52,690 nt of DNA from Candidatus Kuenenia stuttgartensis. GTDB lineage: Bacteria; Planctomycetota; Planctomycetia; Planctomycetales; Planctomycetaceae. A model generated the notes under the pieces. The model had not been told where the DNA came from and did no database searches. It worked only from the letters and a program-made list of their open reading frames with translations. Made by a program: the position numbers and the translations under genes. Location: the NCBI GenBank assembly GCA_945861865.1, contig CAMAWN010000015.1:1-52690 (forward strand), in the 5' to 3' direction. Positions 44,582 to 52,690 of this stretch are shown here, in pieces. Each line of letters begins with the position of its first letter. Within the stretch, counting starts at the first letter, position 1.

Positions 44582-44821
44582 ATGTTGGTCCTGACTCGCA
44601 AGAGATTGGAAACGATTCGCATCGGAGACGACATTACGATCCAGGTCATTCAGACTGGGCGCGGCCGAGTGAAGCTCGGCATTCAGGCTCCCGCGCACCT
44701 GCGAGTGCTGCGGGAAGAATTGGAAATGACCGAGAACGCTTTCGCGGGACTCGCCGACGCGAGCTTCAGTCGCTCGGCCGAACGCCCTTGGGAACTGGTT
44801 CATGAGTTCGGCAACAACTAG
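44582..44821 (+). CDS. csrA: Carbon storage regulator CsrA, extended
   Basis: A 79-residue RNA-binding regulator. It starts MLVLTRKRLETIRIGDDI, the almost invariant CsrA beginning, and continues with 'IQVIQTGRGRVKLGIQAP' and HLRVLREEL, with the RNA-contact R44-like position in 'LREE'. After residue 55 a tail of about 25 residues (FAGLADASFSRSAERPWELV) exceeds the E. coli length of 61. It binds GGA motifs and represses or stabilises target mRNAs. GGGGGA lies before ATG 44582. The next gene starts inside its last 20 bases. Confidence 0.9.
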   Translation: MLVLTRKRLETIRIGDDITIQVIQTGRGRVKLGIQAPAHLRVLREELEMTENAFAGLADASFSRSAERPWELVHEFGNN

Positions 44822-45260
44822 CTCTGATGGCTCTGTTCATGCCGCTGCAAAAAACGAAGCGGATCGTCCGACGAATGTCTTGTTCTTCGACGGTGTCTGC
44901 GGGTTGTGCAACCGCTCTGTGGACTTCGTTCTGTCCCGCGACCGTCGAGGAGCGATCCGCTTCGCCCCGCTGCAAGGGGAGACCGCGAAGCGAGGGGCGA
45001 GTTCTGAAACTCGATCATTCGACACGATCGTCTGGGTTGATTCGTCGCATCGCGAATTCGTCCGATCGGCGGCTGCCGTCCGCGTGCTGTGGCAAATCGG
45101 AGGAGTCTGGTGGTTGATCGGCTGGCTGCTGTGGCTGATCCCGCGACCTCTGCGCAATGTCGGCTATCGACTCGTCGCCGCCAACCGTTATCGATGGTTC
45201 GGCAAGAAGGAGACGTGCCGCTTGCCGTCTCCCGCCGAGCGTGAACGGTTCCTGCCGTAA
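44802..45260 (+). CDS. DCC-family thiol-disulfide oxidoreductase (DUF393)
   Basis: A 152-residue protein. The family hallmark VLFFDGVCGLCNRSVDFVL includes D30-G-V-C33-G-L-C36, the redox CxxC. Later conserved features are 'FAPLQGETA', 'DTIVWVD', a hydrophobic segment (IGGVWWLIGWLLWLIP) and the tail VAANRYRWFGKKETC. Functions of the DCC family are mostly untested. ATG 44802 overlaps csrA by 20 bases, so it should be translated from the same message. It is followed by 121 bases before the APS reductase gene. Confidence 0.85.
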   Translation: MSSATTSSDGSVHAAAKNEADRPTNVLFFDGVCGLCNRSVDFVLSRDRRGAIRFAPLQGETAKRGASSETRSFDTIVWVDSSHREFVRSAAAVRVLWQIGGVWWLIGWLLWLIPRPLRNVGYRLVAANRYRWFGKKETCRLPSPAERERFLP

Positions 45261-45381
45261 CCCTTCGCAACACGCTCGCGCGGACATGCTTGCTGGGGGA
45301 GATTTCGCCAACTACAACCGCCCGACACGGCTCGGGCACGGAACGGTCTGAGCATCGCGAGGTGATTGCCAAGGATTTGAA

Positions 45382-46173
45382 ATGCCCAAGCTGACTCAGG
45401 CCGATCTCATTGATCTGAATCAATCGTTCGAAGCCCGCTCGCCGCAGGAATTGCTGGCGTGGTCGAAGAAAGTCTTCGGCGACAAACTCGCGGCGATCTC
45501 CGCGATGCAAGAGGCGGGCTGCGTCGTCTGCCACATGATCTCGACCGCGAAGCTCGACATCCCCGTGCTGTTCGTCGATACCGGCGTCATGTTTCAAGAG
45601 ACGCTCGATACACGCGACCGGATCATCAACGAGTACGGCGTCAACATCGTCACGCTGCACCCCAAGCTGACGATGATCGAGCAAACCGCGAAGCACGGCA
45701 TTCTGTATCTGACCGTCGAAGGCCAGAAGGACTGCTGCCACATGCGCAAGGTCGAGCCGATGAACGAAGTCGCCGGCCAGTACCACGCTTTCGTCGGCAG
45801 CCTGCGCCGCAGCGAGGGTGGCAAGCGTGCGATGTGCCCCGTCCTGCAAGTCGATACCGAGAACAACACAATCCGCATCAACCCGCTGGCAATGATGACC
45901 GACGAGCAAATGGACTCCTACGTCGCCGAGCACAACGTCATTCTGAACCCGCTGCATCAGCAAGGCTTCTCAACCATCGGCTGCAACCGCTGCACCACTC
46001 CGGTCCTACCGAACGAACCGAAACGAGCCGGCCGCTGGCGACATCTCGGCCCTTGGGCCGTCTACTGCGGCATCAATCCTGCCGACCGCGAAGCCGGAGC
46101 CAAGCAAGTCATCGACCTGCCGCAAGACGTCATCGACGGCATCCTCGGCCGCGAGACCGATTTCGCGATTTGA
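45382..46173 (+). CDS. cysH: Adenylylsulfate/phosphoadenylylsulfate reductase
   Basis: A 263-residue reductase of sulfate assimilation, giving sulfite from APS or PAPS. AAGGA lies upstream of ATG 45382. It has '[16 protein letters not shown]' (nucleotide-binding loop), the Cys pair CC (118-119) in [11 protein letters not shown] and CNRC (201-204), the CC-x(81)-CxxC layout of the [4Fe-4S] APS-type enzymes, and the C-terminal catalytic Cys229 in YCGIN, where ECGLH is usual. APS rather than PAPS is therefore the likely substrate. The neighbours are unrelated; a REP-like repeat follows. Confidence 0.85.
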   Translation: MPKLTQADLIDLNQSFEARSPQELLAWSKKVFGDKLAAISAMQEAGCVVCHMISTAKLDIPVLFVDTGVMFQETLDTRDRIINEYGVNIVTLHPKLTMIEQTAKHGILYLTVEGQKDCCHMRKVEPMNEVAGQYHAFVGSLRRSEGGKRAMCPVLQVDTENNTIRINPLAMMTDEQMDSYVAEHNVILNPLHQQGFSTIGCNRCTTPVLPNEPKRAGRWRHLGPWAVYCGINPADREAGAKQVIDLPQDVIDGILGRETDFAI

Positions 46174-46180
46174 AGTCGGT

Positions 46181-46229
46181 TGGGCACTCTTGCCCGACTG
46201 CACGAAAACACGACGGGCAGGAGTGCCCA
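46181..46229. repeat. Inverted repeat TGGGCACTCTTGCCCG (REP-like)
   Basis: The arm 46181-46196 and the inverse 46214-46229 match at 15 of 16 positions around a 17-base spacer. It lies directly between the APS reductase and SGNH hydrolase genes. One related half-site is at 47693-47714. Confidence 0.75.
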
Positions 46230-46252
46230 TCCTACCCTTGGAGATCCGCACC

Positions 46253-47494
46253 ATGAAGCGATTGCTGACCTGCGTTGTCTGTTTCTTGTCGTTGGCGATC
46301 TCGACCGCGCGCGGTGAGGACTCCAAAGATTTCTTCTTCAAGGCGGGGGACCGAGTGCTGTTCCTCGGCGACAGCATCACCGAGCAGTACCAGTATTCGA
46401 CCGACATCGAGCTCTACCTGACCACGCGGTTCCCGAGTTGGAATTGCCTGTTCCTCAACGCCGGCATCAGCGGCGACACGGCCGGTGGTGGAGCGGGCCG
46501 CTTCGCAGCGCACGTCCTGGCCGAGAAGCCGACCGCCATCACGATCAACTTCGGCATGAACGATGGCGGCTACGGAGCCTTCAATCCAGGCGGCCAAAAC
46601 AATTTCGTCCAAAATACGGAGAAGATGCTGACCGACGCGAAGGCCGGCGGAGTGCGCGTCGCGTTGTGCTCGCCGAACGCGGTCGATCGTCGCGTGCAGG
46701 AACGTTTCAAGCTGTACCTTGAAACTCAGAAGCAGTTCTACGAACCACTGGCGGGACTGGCGGCCAAGCATGGTGCCCGTTTCGCCGATCAGTACGCGAT
46801 CACGCGCGGCGAACTCGAACGGATGGAAAAGGATGAGGCCAAGACCGTCATCCCATTCGGTGACGGATTTCACACCTCACCGAACGGCGGCATGATGATG
46901 GCCCACGCGATCCTCACCGCGCTGAAGGCTCCCGCGCTGGTTAGCGATGTGAGCGTCGATGCCGCGACGAAGGCGACGAAGACGCAGGCGTGTGTGGTCT
47001 CGAACACTTCGGTGGCGGTCGACGAGGTCGAGTTCGATCGGCTTGACGAAAGTCTGCCGCTGCCGATCCAGAAGGATTGGGTGACGTTGCTGCCGTATCT
47101 CAACGACTTGAAAGACCTCAACTGGTACGGCCTCAAAGTCGCCGGTCTCGCCGAGGGAAACTACAAGCTGTCGATCGACGGCACGGAGATCGGCAAGTAC
47201 TCGTCGAAGCAATTGGCGGACGGCGTGAACTTCGGCAATGCGACCTCCGGCCCGATTCACGCGCAAGCCCAGAAAGTTTTCGACGCGATTAACGCGAAGA
47301 ACGCCATCGTGCATCAGCGGTTCCGAGGCGTTTTGATGTTCAACGCTCCCGACTGGCTGGCCGACGTCGTTGCCGAACGCAAGCCTGCCGAACTCAATAA
47401 ACGCATGGAACAGATCAAAGCCAAACAGGCCGAGGTCTACGAACTCGCGAAGCCAGCGAAACACCGCTGGAAGTTGGAACGAACCACCGCTTGA
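46253..47494 (+). CDS. Secreted SGNH/GDSL hydrolase
   Basis: A 413-residue protein with a signal peptide (1 to about 21, RLLTCVVCFLSLAISTARG). Block I is GDSIT (S41 nucleophile), block II NAGISGDTAGG, block III NFGMNDGGYG (GxND-like) and block V DGFHTSP (D204, H207). The fold is therefore intact up to about residue 220; the last 190 residues (SVDAATKATKTQACVVSN ... KLERTTA) are beta-rich and then helical, without a motif I know. Substrates of the family include acetylated sugars and lipids. GGAG is 8 bases before ATG 46253. The gene probably has its own promoter within the REP region. Confidence 0.85.
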   Translation: MKRLLTCVVCFLSLAISTARGEDSKDFFFKAGDRVLFLGDSITEQYQYSTDIELYLTTRFPSWNCLFLNAGISGDTAGGGAGRFAAHVLAEKPTAITINFGMNDGGYGAFNPGGQNNFVQNTEKMLTDAKAGGVRVALCSPNAVDRRVQERFKLYLETQKQFYEPLAGLAAKHGARFADQYAITRGELERMEKDEAKTVIPFGDGFHTSPNGGMMMAHAILTALKAPALVSDVSVDAATKATKTQACVVSNTSVAVDEVEFDRLDESLPLPIQKDWVTLLPYLNDLKDLNWYGLKVAGLAEGNYKLSIDGTEIGKYSSKQLADGVNFGNATSGPIHAQAQKVFDAINAKNAIVHQRFRGVLMFNAPDWLADVVAERKPAELNKRMEQIKAKQAEVYELAKPAKHRWKLERTTA

Positions 47495-47802
47495 TTTCCG
47501 CGAAGATCGGTCGAATTTCTGTGAGCAAATCGACTTGGCTTAACCATGCAGACCTCACGACACCGCACGATAGAAACACCATCGTGGTCGCGTTGGCTCT
47601 GCTGTCTTGGCTCACGATTTCACCAAGCACACCCAAAGTTTTCGCACCACGGAATGTTCTGGTGCTCCTTCCCGTGTGGCTTGCTGAGGATACGGGCAAC
47701 AGTGCCCATCCTCCATTCCTCACGCGGCAGCCAAGAAAGAGGAATGATGATGAGACACGTTTGCTGATTATTGGTCGTCGTGCTGCCGTTGCTACTGGGC
47801 GA
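47495..47802. repeat. Gene-free stretch with a half copy of the TGGGCACTG/CGGGCA repeat
   Basis: The 308-base gap between two convergent genes holds CGGGCAACAGTGCCCATCCT (47693-47712), very like one arm of the repeat at 46214-46235, and a CCCGT/ACGGG pairing around it. No coding frame in either strand looks real. Confidence 0.5.
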
Positions 47803-49398
47803 TCACGCGGATTCGTCGCGGATGGCGTCGCTGTTGAAGCGGACCTCGAAGAGGGTGGTCACGCCGTTGCCTCGCGAGCTGTAGCCTTTGCGGATGTGGA
47901 CGCGCCACACGAGTTCGCCGGTGAGAATGTCGAGATCGTTTTCGCAAGTGGGGACGTAGTAGTCGTGCGATTCGCCGGGCTGAAGCGGTTTGTCGAGCGG
48001 TAAGTTGGCCAGATCCCAACCGCTGCCGATGATGTGGTCGAAGGCAATAATTCGCTTCGCGTCTCGATTCGCTTTTTGCTCGGCGCGGACGACAAACTGA
48101 TTGCCACGATAGGTGAAACGGTCCTTGCCGGCGCGGGAGAACAGCAGTTGATCGTCAAGCGGTGCGATCTCTTGGTCTTTCGAGACATTTTTGAATCGCA
48201 GCCAAAGTTTCAGCACCGGTGCCGACGGCAGTCGCGGTTTGTTCGCATCGGCAAAATGCCGAAATTGGATCGAGCCGCGAGTCACCTTCAACACAGTGAC
48301 TTCGATGTTTCCGAACCGCTGACTGTCACCGACCTGTAAGTCGTGTCCGGTCGGCATCTCGGCGGTTTCTTTGTAGACCGAAATGCTGGCGGTTTTCTTT
48401 TTCAGCGGCACCACATCGGGCAGGCTCTCCAAACCGTAATCGCTCTTGTTCGCCGAGCCGTAGTACAGCAAATAGAGGAACCCCAGCGTGATCGCGCTGC
48501 TGTAGCTGAGCAGCAGCAGAAACGCTGATTTCGAGACCGTGATGTGATCCTTGTCGGTAGGCTTGGCGACGGCCGGAGGGGACAGCACGGCGCTGTCGAA
48601 AGCGATCGCCGACGAGTGTTCCTCGGTCAACGATTCCATTTCGAGTGGTGTCTCGGCTGACTCGACGTCGGAAGTCTCCGCAACCGCGACCAGAGGTTCT
48701 TCGGAGTTGATCGTCTCTTCCGGCGGAGGCGATGAAGCCTCGGAACCGAACAAGCCAGACAATTCAGTTGGAGCCACTTCGGTTGGCGTTACCGGATCGG
48801 CAACCAGTTCGTGAACCGGATCGGCTGCGACCATCGGTTCGGGGATCTCTGAGATTGGTGCGGCCGACTCGGTTGGCAAGACGGTTGGTTCGGCGGCCTC
48901 TGTTTGTGGCTCAGACACAGCCGTCTCGGAAGCAGACATCAGTGCCGAGAGCGAGAAAGCACCGTTGCCCGTCGTGGCCACAGGTGATTCTTCGGCGACG
49001 TCCTCGCTTGTCTCGTTCGGCTCGGTCACTGAATCGCTGATGGCGACGGGCGACACGACGGAGATCTCGACCGAGGGAGGCGGTTCAGATTCCGCGCCTG
49101 TGAAAACGCTCATCTCCTCCGTGGATGGTCCCGATTCAGAAACGCTGTCGTCACTCATCGGGACAGGGGAGGGAGGCTCGACCACGGCAACGGGTTCAGG
49201 CAGCGGCGGCGTCACTGGCTCTGGGGTCGGTTGAGTCACTTGCGGGGGGATCGGTGCGGGCGTTGGCGCGGTGGGCGTGGAATCGGCCGGGGCCGGAATG
49301 TGCAAATGGGCTCCGCAATGCGGACACGCGACCACGACACCAAAGTGCTCGACCAACAAATTGCCACGGCACTGACCGCAGATCATCTCGAAAGCCAT
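47803..49398 (-). CDS. Membrane protein with zinc ribbon, long acidic linker and C-terminal domain
   Basis: A 531-residue protein that I do not recognise as a named family. ATG 49398 starts MAFEMICGQCRGNLL; a zinc-ribbon C-x2-C ... CPHC lies in the first 35 residues. Residues about 40-285 are Pro/Glu/Ser/Val-rich and acidic, probably disordered. One membrane helix follows (about 288-312, SAFLLLLSYSSAITLGFLYLLYYG), then a domain of about 200 residues, beta-rich (DLQVGDSQRFGNIEVTVLKV, 'ELVWRVHIRKGYSSRGNGV'), like DUF4352-type extracellular domains. The zinc ribbon would be cytoplasmic. BioD lies upstream, across a REP-like palindrome. Confidence 0.7.
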   Translation of the reverse strand: MAFEMICGQCRGNLLVEHFGVVVACPHCGAHLHIPAPADSTPTAPTPAPIPPQVTQPTPEPVTPPLPEPVAVVEPPSPVPMSDDSVSESGPSTEEMSVFTGAESEPPPSVEISVVSPVAISDSVTEPNETSEDVAEESPVATTGNGAFSLSALMSASETAVSEPQTEAAEPTVLPTESAAPISEIPEPMVAADPVHELVADPVTPTEVAPTELSGLFGSEASSPPPEETINSEEPLVAVAETSDVESAETPLEMESLTEEHSSAIAFDSAVLSPPAVAKPTDKDHITVSKSAFLLLLSYSSAITLGFLYLLYYGSANKSDYGLESLPDVVPLKKKTASISVYKETAEMPTGHDLQVGDSQRFGNIEVTVLKVTRGSIQFRHFADANKPRLPSAPVLKLWLRFKNVSKDQEIAPLDDQLLFSRAGKDRFTYRGNQFVVRAEQKANRDAKRIIAFDHIIGSGWDLANLPLDKPLQPGESHDYYVPTCENDLDILTGELVWRVHIRKGYSSRGNGVTTLFEVRFNSDAIRDESA

Positions 49399-49454
49399 AC
49401 GAACCTCAGCCACCAAACAGTGAGCCGACCGCTTCGACCGGCGAAGAAAAGCAG

Positions 49455-49475
49455 GGACGGTTTGAAAAACCGTCC
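49455..49475. repeat. Palindrome GGACGGTTT-GAA-AAACCGTCC
   Basis: A 9-bp perfect stem with 3-base loop just after the BioD stop codon on the minus strand. It resembles the palindrome at 52557-52578 and could serve as terminator of bioD, though no T-run follows. Confidence 0.75.
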
Positions 49476-50173
49476 TACGGAACCCCCGCGAGGGTCCACC
49501 AATTTAGCTGGGTCACTTGGCCGAAGCGACTCAGCCAGCCAGTCGAGCCGTGCCGGCGAATGGCCAAGACCGGCACGTCGCAGCGAGTGGCGACTTCAGC
49601 AGCGTTCGTTGCTGACGAAACATCGGGCGACGCCGACAGCGGTTCATTGAAGACAATTCCCGCCAGCGGCAAGCCTCGCCGCCGAGCGACTTCGACCGTC
49701 AGCAGTGTGTGGTTGATCGTGCCGAGTCCCAACCGAGCCACGATCAACAGCGGAAATCCGAATCGAGCGGACAAGTCGGCCATCGTCTGTTTGTCGGTCA
49801 TCGGACAAAGCAGTCCACCAGCTCCTTCGACAATGACGATCTCGCACTCGGCTTGCCAAGCGTCGAGGCCGCGTTGAATCGCATCGAGATCGACCGTGCG
49901 CCCTTCTTGTCGAGCTGCGACCGGCGGGGCCAATGGCGCGAGGAACCGCTGTGAACAGAGCTGGTCGTCGGAGACGTCTCGGCCGAGAGCCGTTCGCAAC
50001 CGATCGAGATCATCCCAACTTGGCTGGCCGTTCGCACAGATCATCGCGCCGCTGCACGCGGGCTTGAAGGCACCGACTCGATGTCCGGCCGCTCGGAGTT
50101 CGCGCACGATCTCGCAGGCGATGTGAGTCTTGCCGACGCCGGTGTCAGTTCCCGTGATGAACAGCCCGCGCAT
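49475..50173 (-). CDS. bioD: Dethiobiotin synthetase
   Basis: A 232-residue enzyme that closes the ureido ring of biotin from 7,8-diaminopelargonic acid, CO2 and ATP. It starts with the P-loop GLFITGTDTGVGKTHIACE, followed by KPACSG, 'VAPPVAARQEGRTVDLD', and EGAGGLLCPMTD, all typical. ATG 50173 is 7 bases after the stop codon of the cyclase-repeat gene, so both are probably on one message. No other biotin gene is in the window. Confidence 0.9.
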   Translation of the reverse strand: MRGLFITGTDTGVGKTHIACEIVRELRAAGHRVGAFKPACSGAMICANGQPSWDDLDRLRTALGRDVSDDQLCSQRFLAPLAPPVAARQEGRTVDLDAIQRGLDAWQAECEIVIVEGAGGLLCPMTDKQTMADLSARFGFPLLIVARLGLGTINHTLLTVEVARRRGLPLAGIVFNEPLSASPDVSSATNAAEVATRCDVPVLAIRRHGSTGWLSRFGQVTQLNWWTLAGVP

Positions 50174-50179
50174 GGTCGA

Positions 50180-52543
50180 TCACTTCTCGTCGTCGTACTG
50201 GCCGCCCATTTGGTACAGCGGCAGGAAGCGATAGTAGACCTCCAGGCAGAGCGTGCTGACGGCGGTCGAAAAGATGCGGCCTCCGTATTCGCCCCACGGA
50301 GCTTTCGGATCCCAGCTACCAGCCATATGGCCGCGAGTCCGTTGCTCGGCGATTAGCGTTTCGCGCAGAGCTTCATTCCACCGACGCCACGGATCGCCGC
50401 CGTACTGGTACATCGCCAGCGTGCCGTAGTACCAGAAGTAAAGATTGTGCGTCGAGCCGCGCGGCAGACGCTGCATGATGAAGTTGACACCTTCCGTGCT
50501 GGTCGGGTTCGTGCGCGAGATGCCGAGCATCTGTTTGCAGAACAGCGCCTCGGCGGTCATCGAGTCGGTCGGCGGAGTCGGTTGGCCGCCGATCAAGCGA
50601 TATCCGGCCAAGCCTTTGTTCGGGCCTTGGCTGCGTTCCTTCAGGAACTGCACCATCTTGGCTTTCGTGCTGTCGGGAATCGTCAGTCCCGCGATCTCAG
50701 CGCTCTTCAGAGCCATCAGTTGCCAGCCGAAGATGCTCATGTCGCTGGATTGGCCTTTGACGTATCGCCAGCCGCCGTCCGGATTCTGATTCTCGACGAT
50801 GTAGCTGACCGCGCGCATCAGCGGTTCGCGCAGGCGTCGATCGGACGAGAGGTCGCTCTGCATGCCATACGCCTCGGCAATCGCGTAGGTCGTCATTGCG
50901 TGGCAGTACATCTGCTCGAAGTGCGTCGCTTTGCCGCCGAGGTATCCGTCAGCTCGTTGTTGGCGAATCAGCCAACTGAGCGTGCGGTCGATCTGGTCGG
51001 CGTATTGACCCTCTTCGTGCGTGTAGCCTGCTCCTAGAAATGCCAGCAGCGACAGAGCTGTCACACCCGCATCGGCTTGCTTGCCGGCGTTGAGGCGATC
51101 GACTCCCTCTTCGTCGATCTTCACGAGGCCCGCGTGTCCGGAGCAGCGTTCGCCATCGGGGCAGTTCGCGTCGAAGCCGTCGGCATCCCAAAATCCTTCG
51201 GGGTCTTGATGCGCAGCGAGCCAGCGCAGACTCATCTCGACCGCTTTCTCAGAGGCATCGGTGCCTCCGTATCGGCGAGCGGTCTCGCGACGTTTGACAA
51301 GATTGCGGCCTTCGTAAATTGGCGGAACAGTCGTCCGCTTGCCGATTTTCGAAGCCTCGAAGTTCGGTTGCACGAGTCGAGGCACGAGACCTTCGTTCGG
51401 CAATTCGGTGCGGACTCCATCACGCACGGCGACCGAGTCACCCGGCACGGCGTTCGGGTCTTGAGCTTTGCGTTCGGGATGGAACGACTCCGCACCGCCG
51501 TTGGCTTGGCCTCGGACATTGCGAGTCTTCGTGCGTGAGAACGGTGAGAAGCCGGGCGAGCCACTGCCGGTTCCGGCTCCCGTACCGCTGCCAGACTTGC
51601 CGACCAACGAGCCGTCACCATCGCCGGGAACCGTCGAGGGAGCCGGCCCGGTGCGTCGCGTTCCAGTGCCAGCGGTTGATGAACTGCCAAGAGATGGCGA
51701 CACATTTGTGATCGGTCCAGGCAACGCGGTGTCAGGCAGCGTCAGCGGTCCATCGGAATCGAATTGCCGCGCGGGAGGTTCTGAGCCACCGCCGGTTGGC
51801 TGTCGAGCGACCGACGTGCTCTGTGATCCCGCGCCGCTGCCTCCGCCACGCTTGGTCGGAGCGAACGACGGTAAGCGGCTGTCCGGCCGAGCCTCCGCCG
51901 TCGGATCATCAATTCGCAACGGTGCCGCCGCTTCGACGCGCGTCGGACCTTTCTCGCCGGAGAGCTTCAGTTCTGGTTTCACCTCCGGCTGATCGGGCAG
52001 CGTTGAGCGATCTGCCACGTTGTTGGGAATATCGGGAGCAGTCAGCGGTCCGGGGCGGCGTTCTGGTCCTTCGGACGGTTTCAACTCCGTGGGCGAGCGT
52101 GTCGTGCGCACCAATTCTTGACCGGGAGCGTCTGGCAGCTTTTCCCAAATTCGCGTGTTGCCTTTCGCAGTTGTCGGCAGATTGACCGGCTCGTCCGCGC
52201 CGGAGGGATCGAACTGCGGCTGGATCTGAATGACACGCTCACGCGGCAATGGGATGGACTCGTCGGCCTTCGCGGTTGTGAGGGACTCCGGCGGGTTCAC
52301 GGCCACCAGACCGAACATGCACGACAGATGAATCAGCAGCGAGAACACCAGCGACTTCCAACCAAGCGACTTGTCGCCCCACTTCGTCACCAGCATCGTA
52401 ATCAGGTGCAGCATCGCCAGCGCCAACGCGGTGGCGAGAACGCTCCACAACACGGTCTCGACAATCTCGACCGGCTGGCCGAGCATCGACGCCAACCGCT
52501 CGACGAACTCCGCCGCAGCGAGGATTGAGATTGAAAAAATCAT
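50180..52543 (-). CDS. Membrane-anchored prenyltransferase/squalene-cyclase repeat protein
   Basis: A 787-residue protein. GAGGTGA lies 5 bases before ATG 52543. Two hydrophobic helices fill residues about 30-85 (LWSVLATALALAMLHLITML and 'SLVFSLLIHLSCMFGLVAV'), then a Pro/Gly/Ser-rich linker to about 390. The last 390 residues form an alpha-alpha toroid with cyclase-type repeats: 'LRWLAAHQDPEGFWDADG', 'LSWLIRQQRADGYLGG' and 'VSYIVENQNPDGGWRYVKGQ', i.e. QW-like motifs, plus 'WYYGTLAMYQYGG'. The DxDD catalytic motif of squalene-hopene cyclases is not seen. The architecture is frequent in planctomycetes, with unknown function. BioD follows 6 bases downstream. Confidence 0.75.
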   Translation of the reverse strand: MIFSISILAAAEFVERLASMLGQPVEIVETVLWSVLATALALAMLHLITMLVTKWGDKSLGWKSLVFSLLIHLSCMFGLVAVNPPESLTTAKADESIPLPRERVIQIQPQFDPSGADEPVNLPTTAKGNTRIWEKLPDAPGQELVRTTRSPTELKPSEGPERRPGPLTAPDIPNNVADRSTLPDQPEVKPELKLSGEKGPTRVEAAAPLRIDDPTAEARPDSRLPSFAPTKRGGGSGAGSQSTSVARQPTGGGSEPPARQFDSDGPLTLPDTALPGPITNVSPSLGSSSTAGTGTRRTGPAPSTVPGDGDGSLVGKSGSGTGAGTGSGSPGFSPFSRTKTRNVRGQANGGAESFHPERKAQDPNAVPGDSVAVRDGVRTELPNEGLVPRLVQPNFEASKIGKRTTVPPIYEGRNLVKRRETARRYGGTDASEKAVEMSLRWLAAHQDPEGFWDADGFDANCPDGERCSGHAGLVKIDEEGVDRLNAGKQADAGVTALSLLAFLGAGYTHEEGQYADQIDRTLSWLIRQQRADGYLGGKATHFEQMYCHAMTTYAIAEAYGMQSDLSSDRRLREPLMRAVSYIVENQNPDGGWRYVKGQSSDMSIFGWQLMALKSAEIAGLTIPDSTKAKMVQFLKERSQGPNKGLAGYRLIGGQPTPPTDSMTAEALFCKQMLGISRTNPTSTEGVNFIMQRLPRGSTHNLYFWYYGTLAMYQYGGDPWRRWNEALRETLIAEQRTRGHMAGSWDPKAPWGEYGGRIFSTAVSTLCLEVYYRFLPLYQMGGQYDDEK

Positions 52544-52556
52544 GGCATCACCTCGT

Positions 52557-52578
52557 GGGACGGATCGAAAACCGTCCC
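52557..52578. repeat. Palindrome GGGACGG-(8)-CCGTCCC
   Basis: Inverted repeat of 7-bp arms just upstream of the cyclase-repeat gene, of the same family as the palindrome at 49455-49475 (both hold GGACGG, GAAAA and CCGTCC). The rest up to the window end shows nothing recognisable. Confidence 0.65.
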
Positions 52579-52690
52579 GCTTCTCCGAGTCAATCGGCTT
52601 GGCGGCGAATGGTCACTTCTGCCGGGCGGCGAGTCAATCCGCGTCTGGCACCCGTTAGGGGGCGAAGCCGCAAAGTCGCCGAGTCACTCC

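Noticed and set aside
47491..48003. 170-residue open frame after the SGNH hydrolase
   Set aside because: It overlaps the real minus-strand gene and a repeat, has no ribosome-binding site, and the text is not protein-like.

Overview
The window looks like a chromosomal piece of a planctomycete. The pointers are DUF1501 and DUF1549/DUF1553 proteins with CxxCH motifs, an ECF sigma factor of the planctomycete 'Sig-70_gvs1' type, a secretin-N-domain giant protein, EF-hand proteins, moderately high GC and many short intergenic palindromes. No species can be named from the sequence alone.

Layout. (1) 1-6180, plus strand: the right part of a small integrated element. It carries an AlpA/excisionase-like helix-turn-helix protein, a hypothetical protein, a DUF669-like protein, an archaeo-eukaryotic-type primase, a DnaB-like helicase ATPase, a winged-helix protein, a repeat-rich spacer, a small hypothetical protein, a second small HTH protein and a tyrosine integrase. 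The integrase runs into a tRNA-Pro(CGG) gene (6134-6208, minus), the likely attachment site. The first genes are linked by overlapping stop/start codons. The left end lies outside the window. (2) 6252-10556, minus: an operon of SDR, fused E1 alpha/beta and E2 of a 2-oxoacid (pyruvate/acetoin type) dehydrogenase. (3) 10780-13578, minus: a tandem-domain cyclase-family protein and a malate/L-lactate dehydrogenase-family oxidoreductase, then a decayed endonuclease Q fragment. (4) 13928-19864, minus: two units separated by a strong terminator: ECF sigma factor plus a fused anti-sigma/DUF1549/DUF1553 membrane protein, and a DUF1549/DUF1553 plus DUF1501 pair. (5) 20110-25065: lipid/acyl metabolism (SDR, acyltransferase 3, thiolase, acyl-CoA ligase). 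(6) 25188-31780, plus: beta-propeller protein, remnant of a Ser/Thr kinase, zinc-ribbon membrane protein, S9 peptidase, MoaD/ThiS protein, and an esterase with a very large unassigned C-terminal part. (7) 32025-41547, minus: cobalamin-dependent methionine synthase carrying two repeat-derived segments, a GspE/PilB ATPase and a secretin-N-domain protein without an evident barrel. (8) 41907-47494, plus: EF-hand protein, TsaB, a conserved small protein, CsrA with a hairpin leader, DCC thiol oxidoreductase, APS/PAPS reductase, SGNH hydrolase. (9) 47803-52543, minus: a zinc-ribbon/TM protein, BioD and a membrane-anchored prenyltransferase-repeat protein.

The mobile element, with its own primase and helicase but no visible capsid or conjugation gene, and the ECF sigma/fused anti-sigma unit are the most system-like parts. 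The rest is mostly host metabolism and secreted-protein genes, punctuated by several families of REP-like palindromes, two of which appear to have entered the metH reading frame. Nothing here could be searched against databases; family names rest on motifs read by eye.
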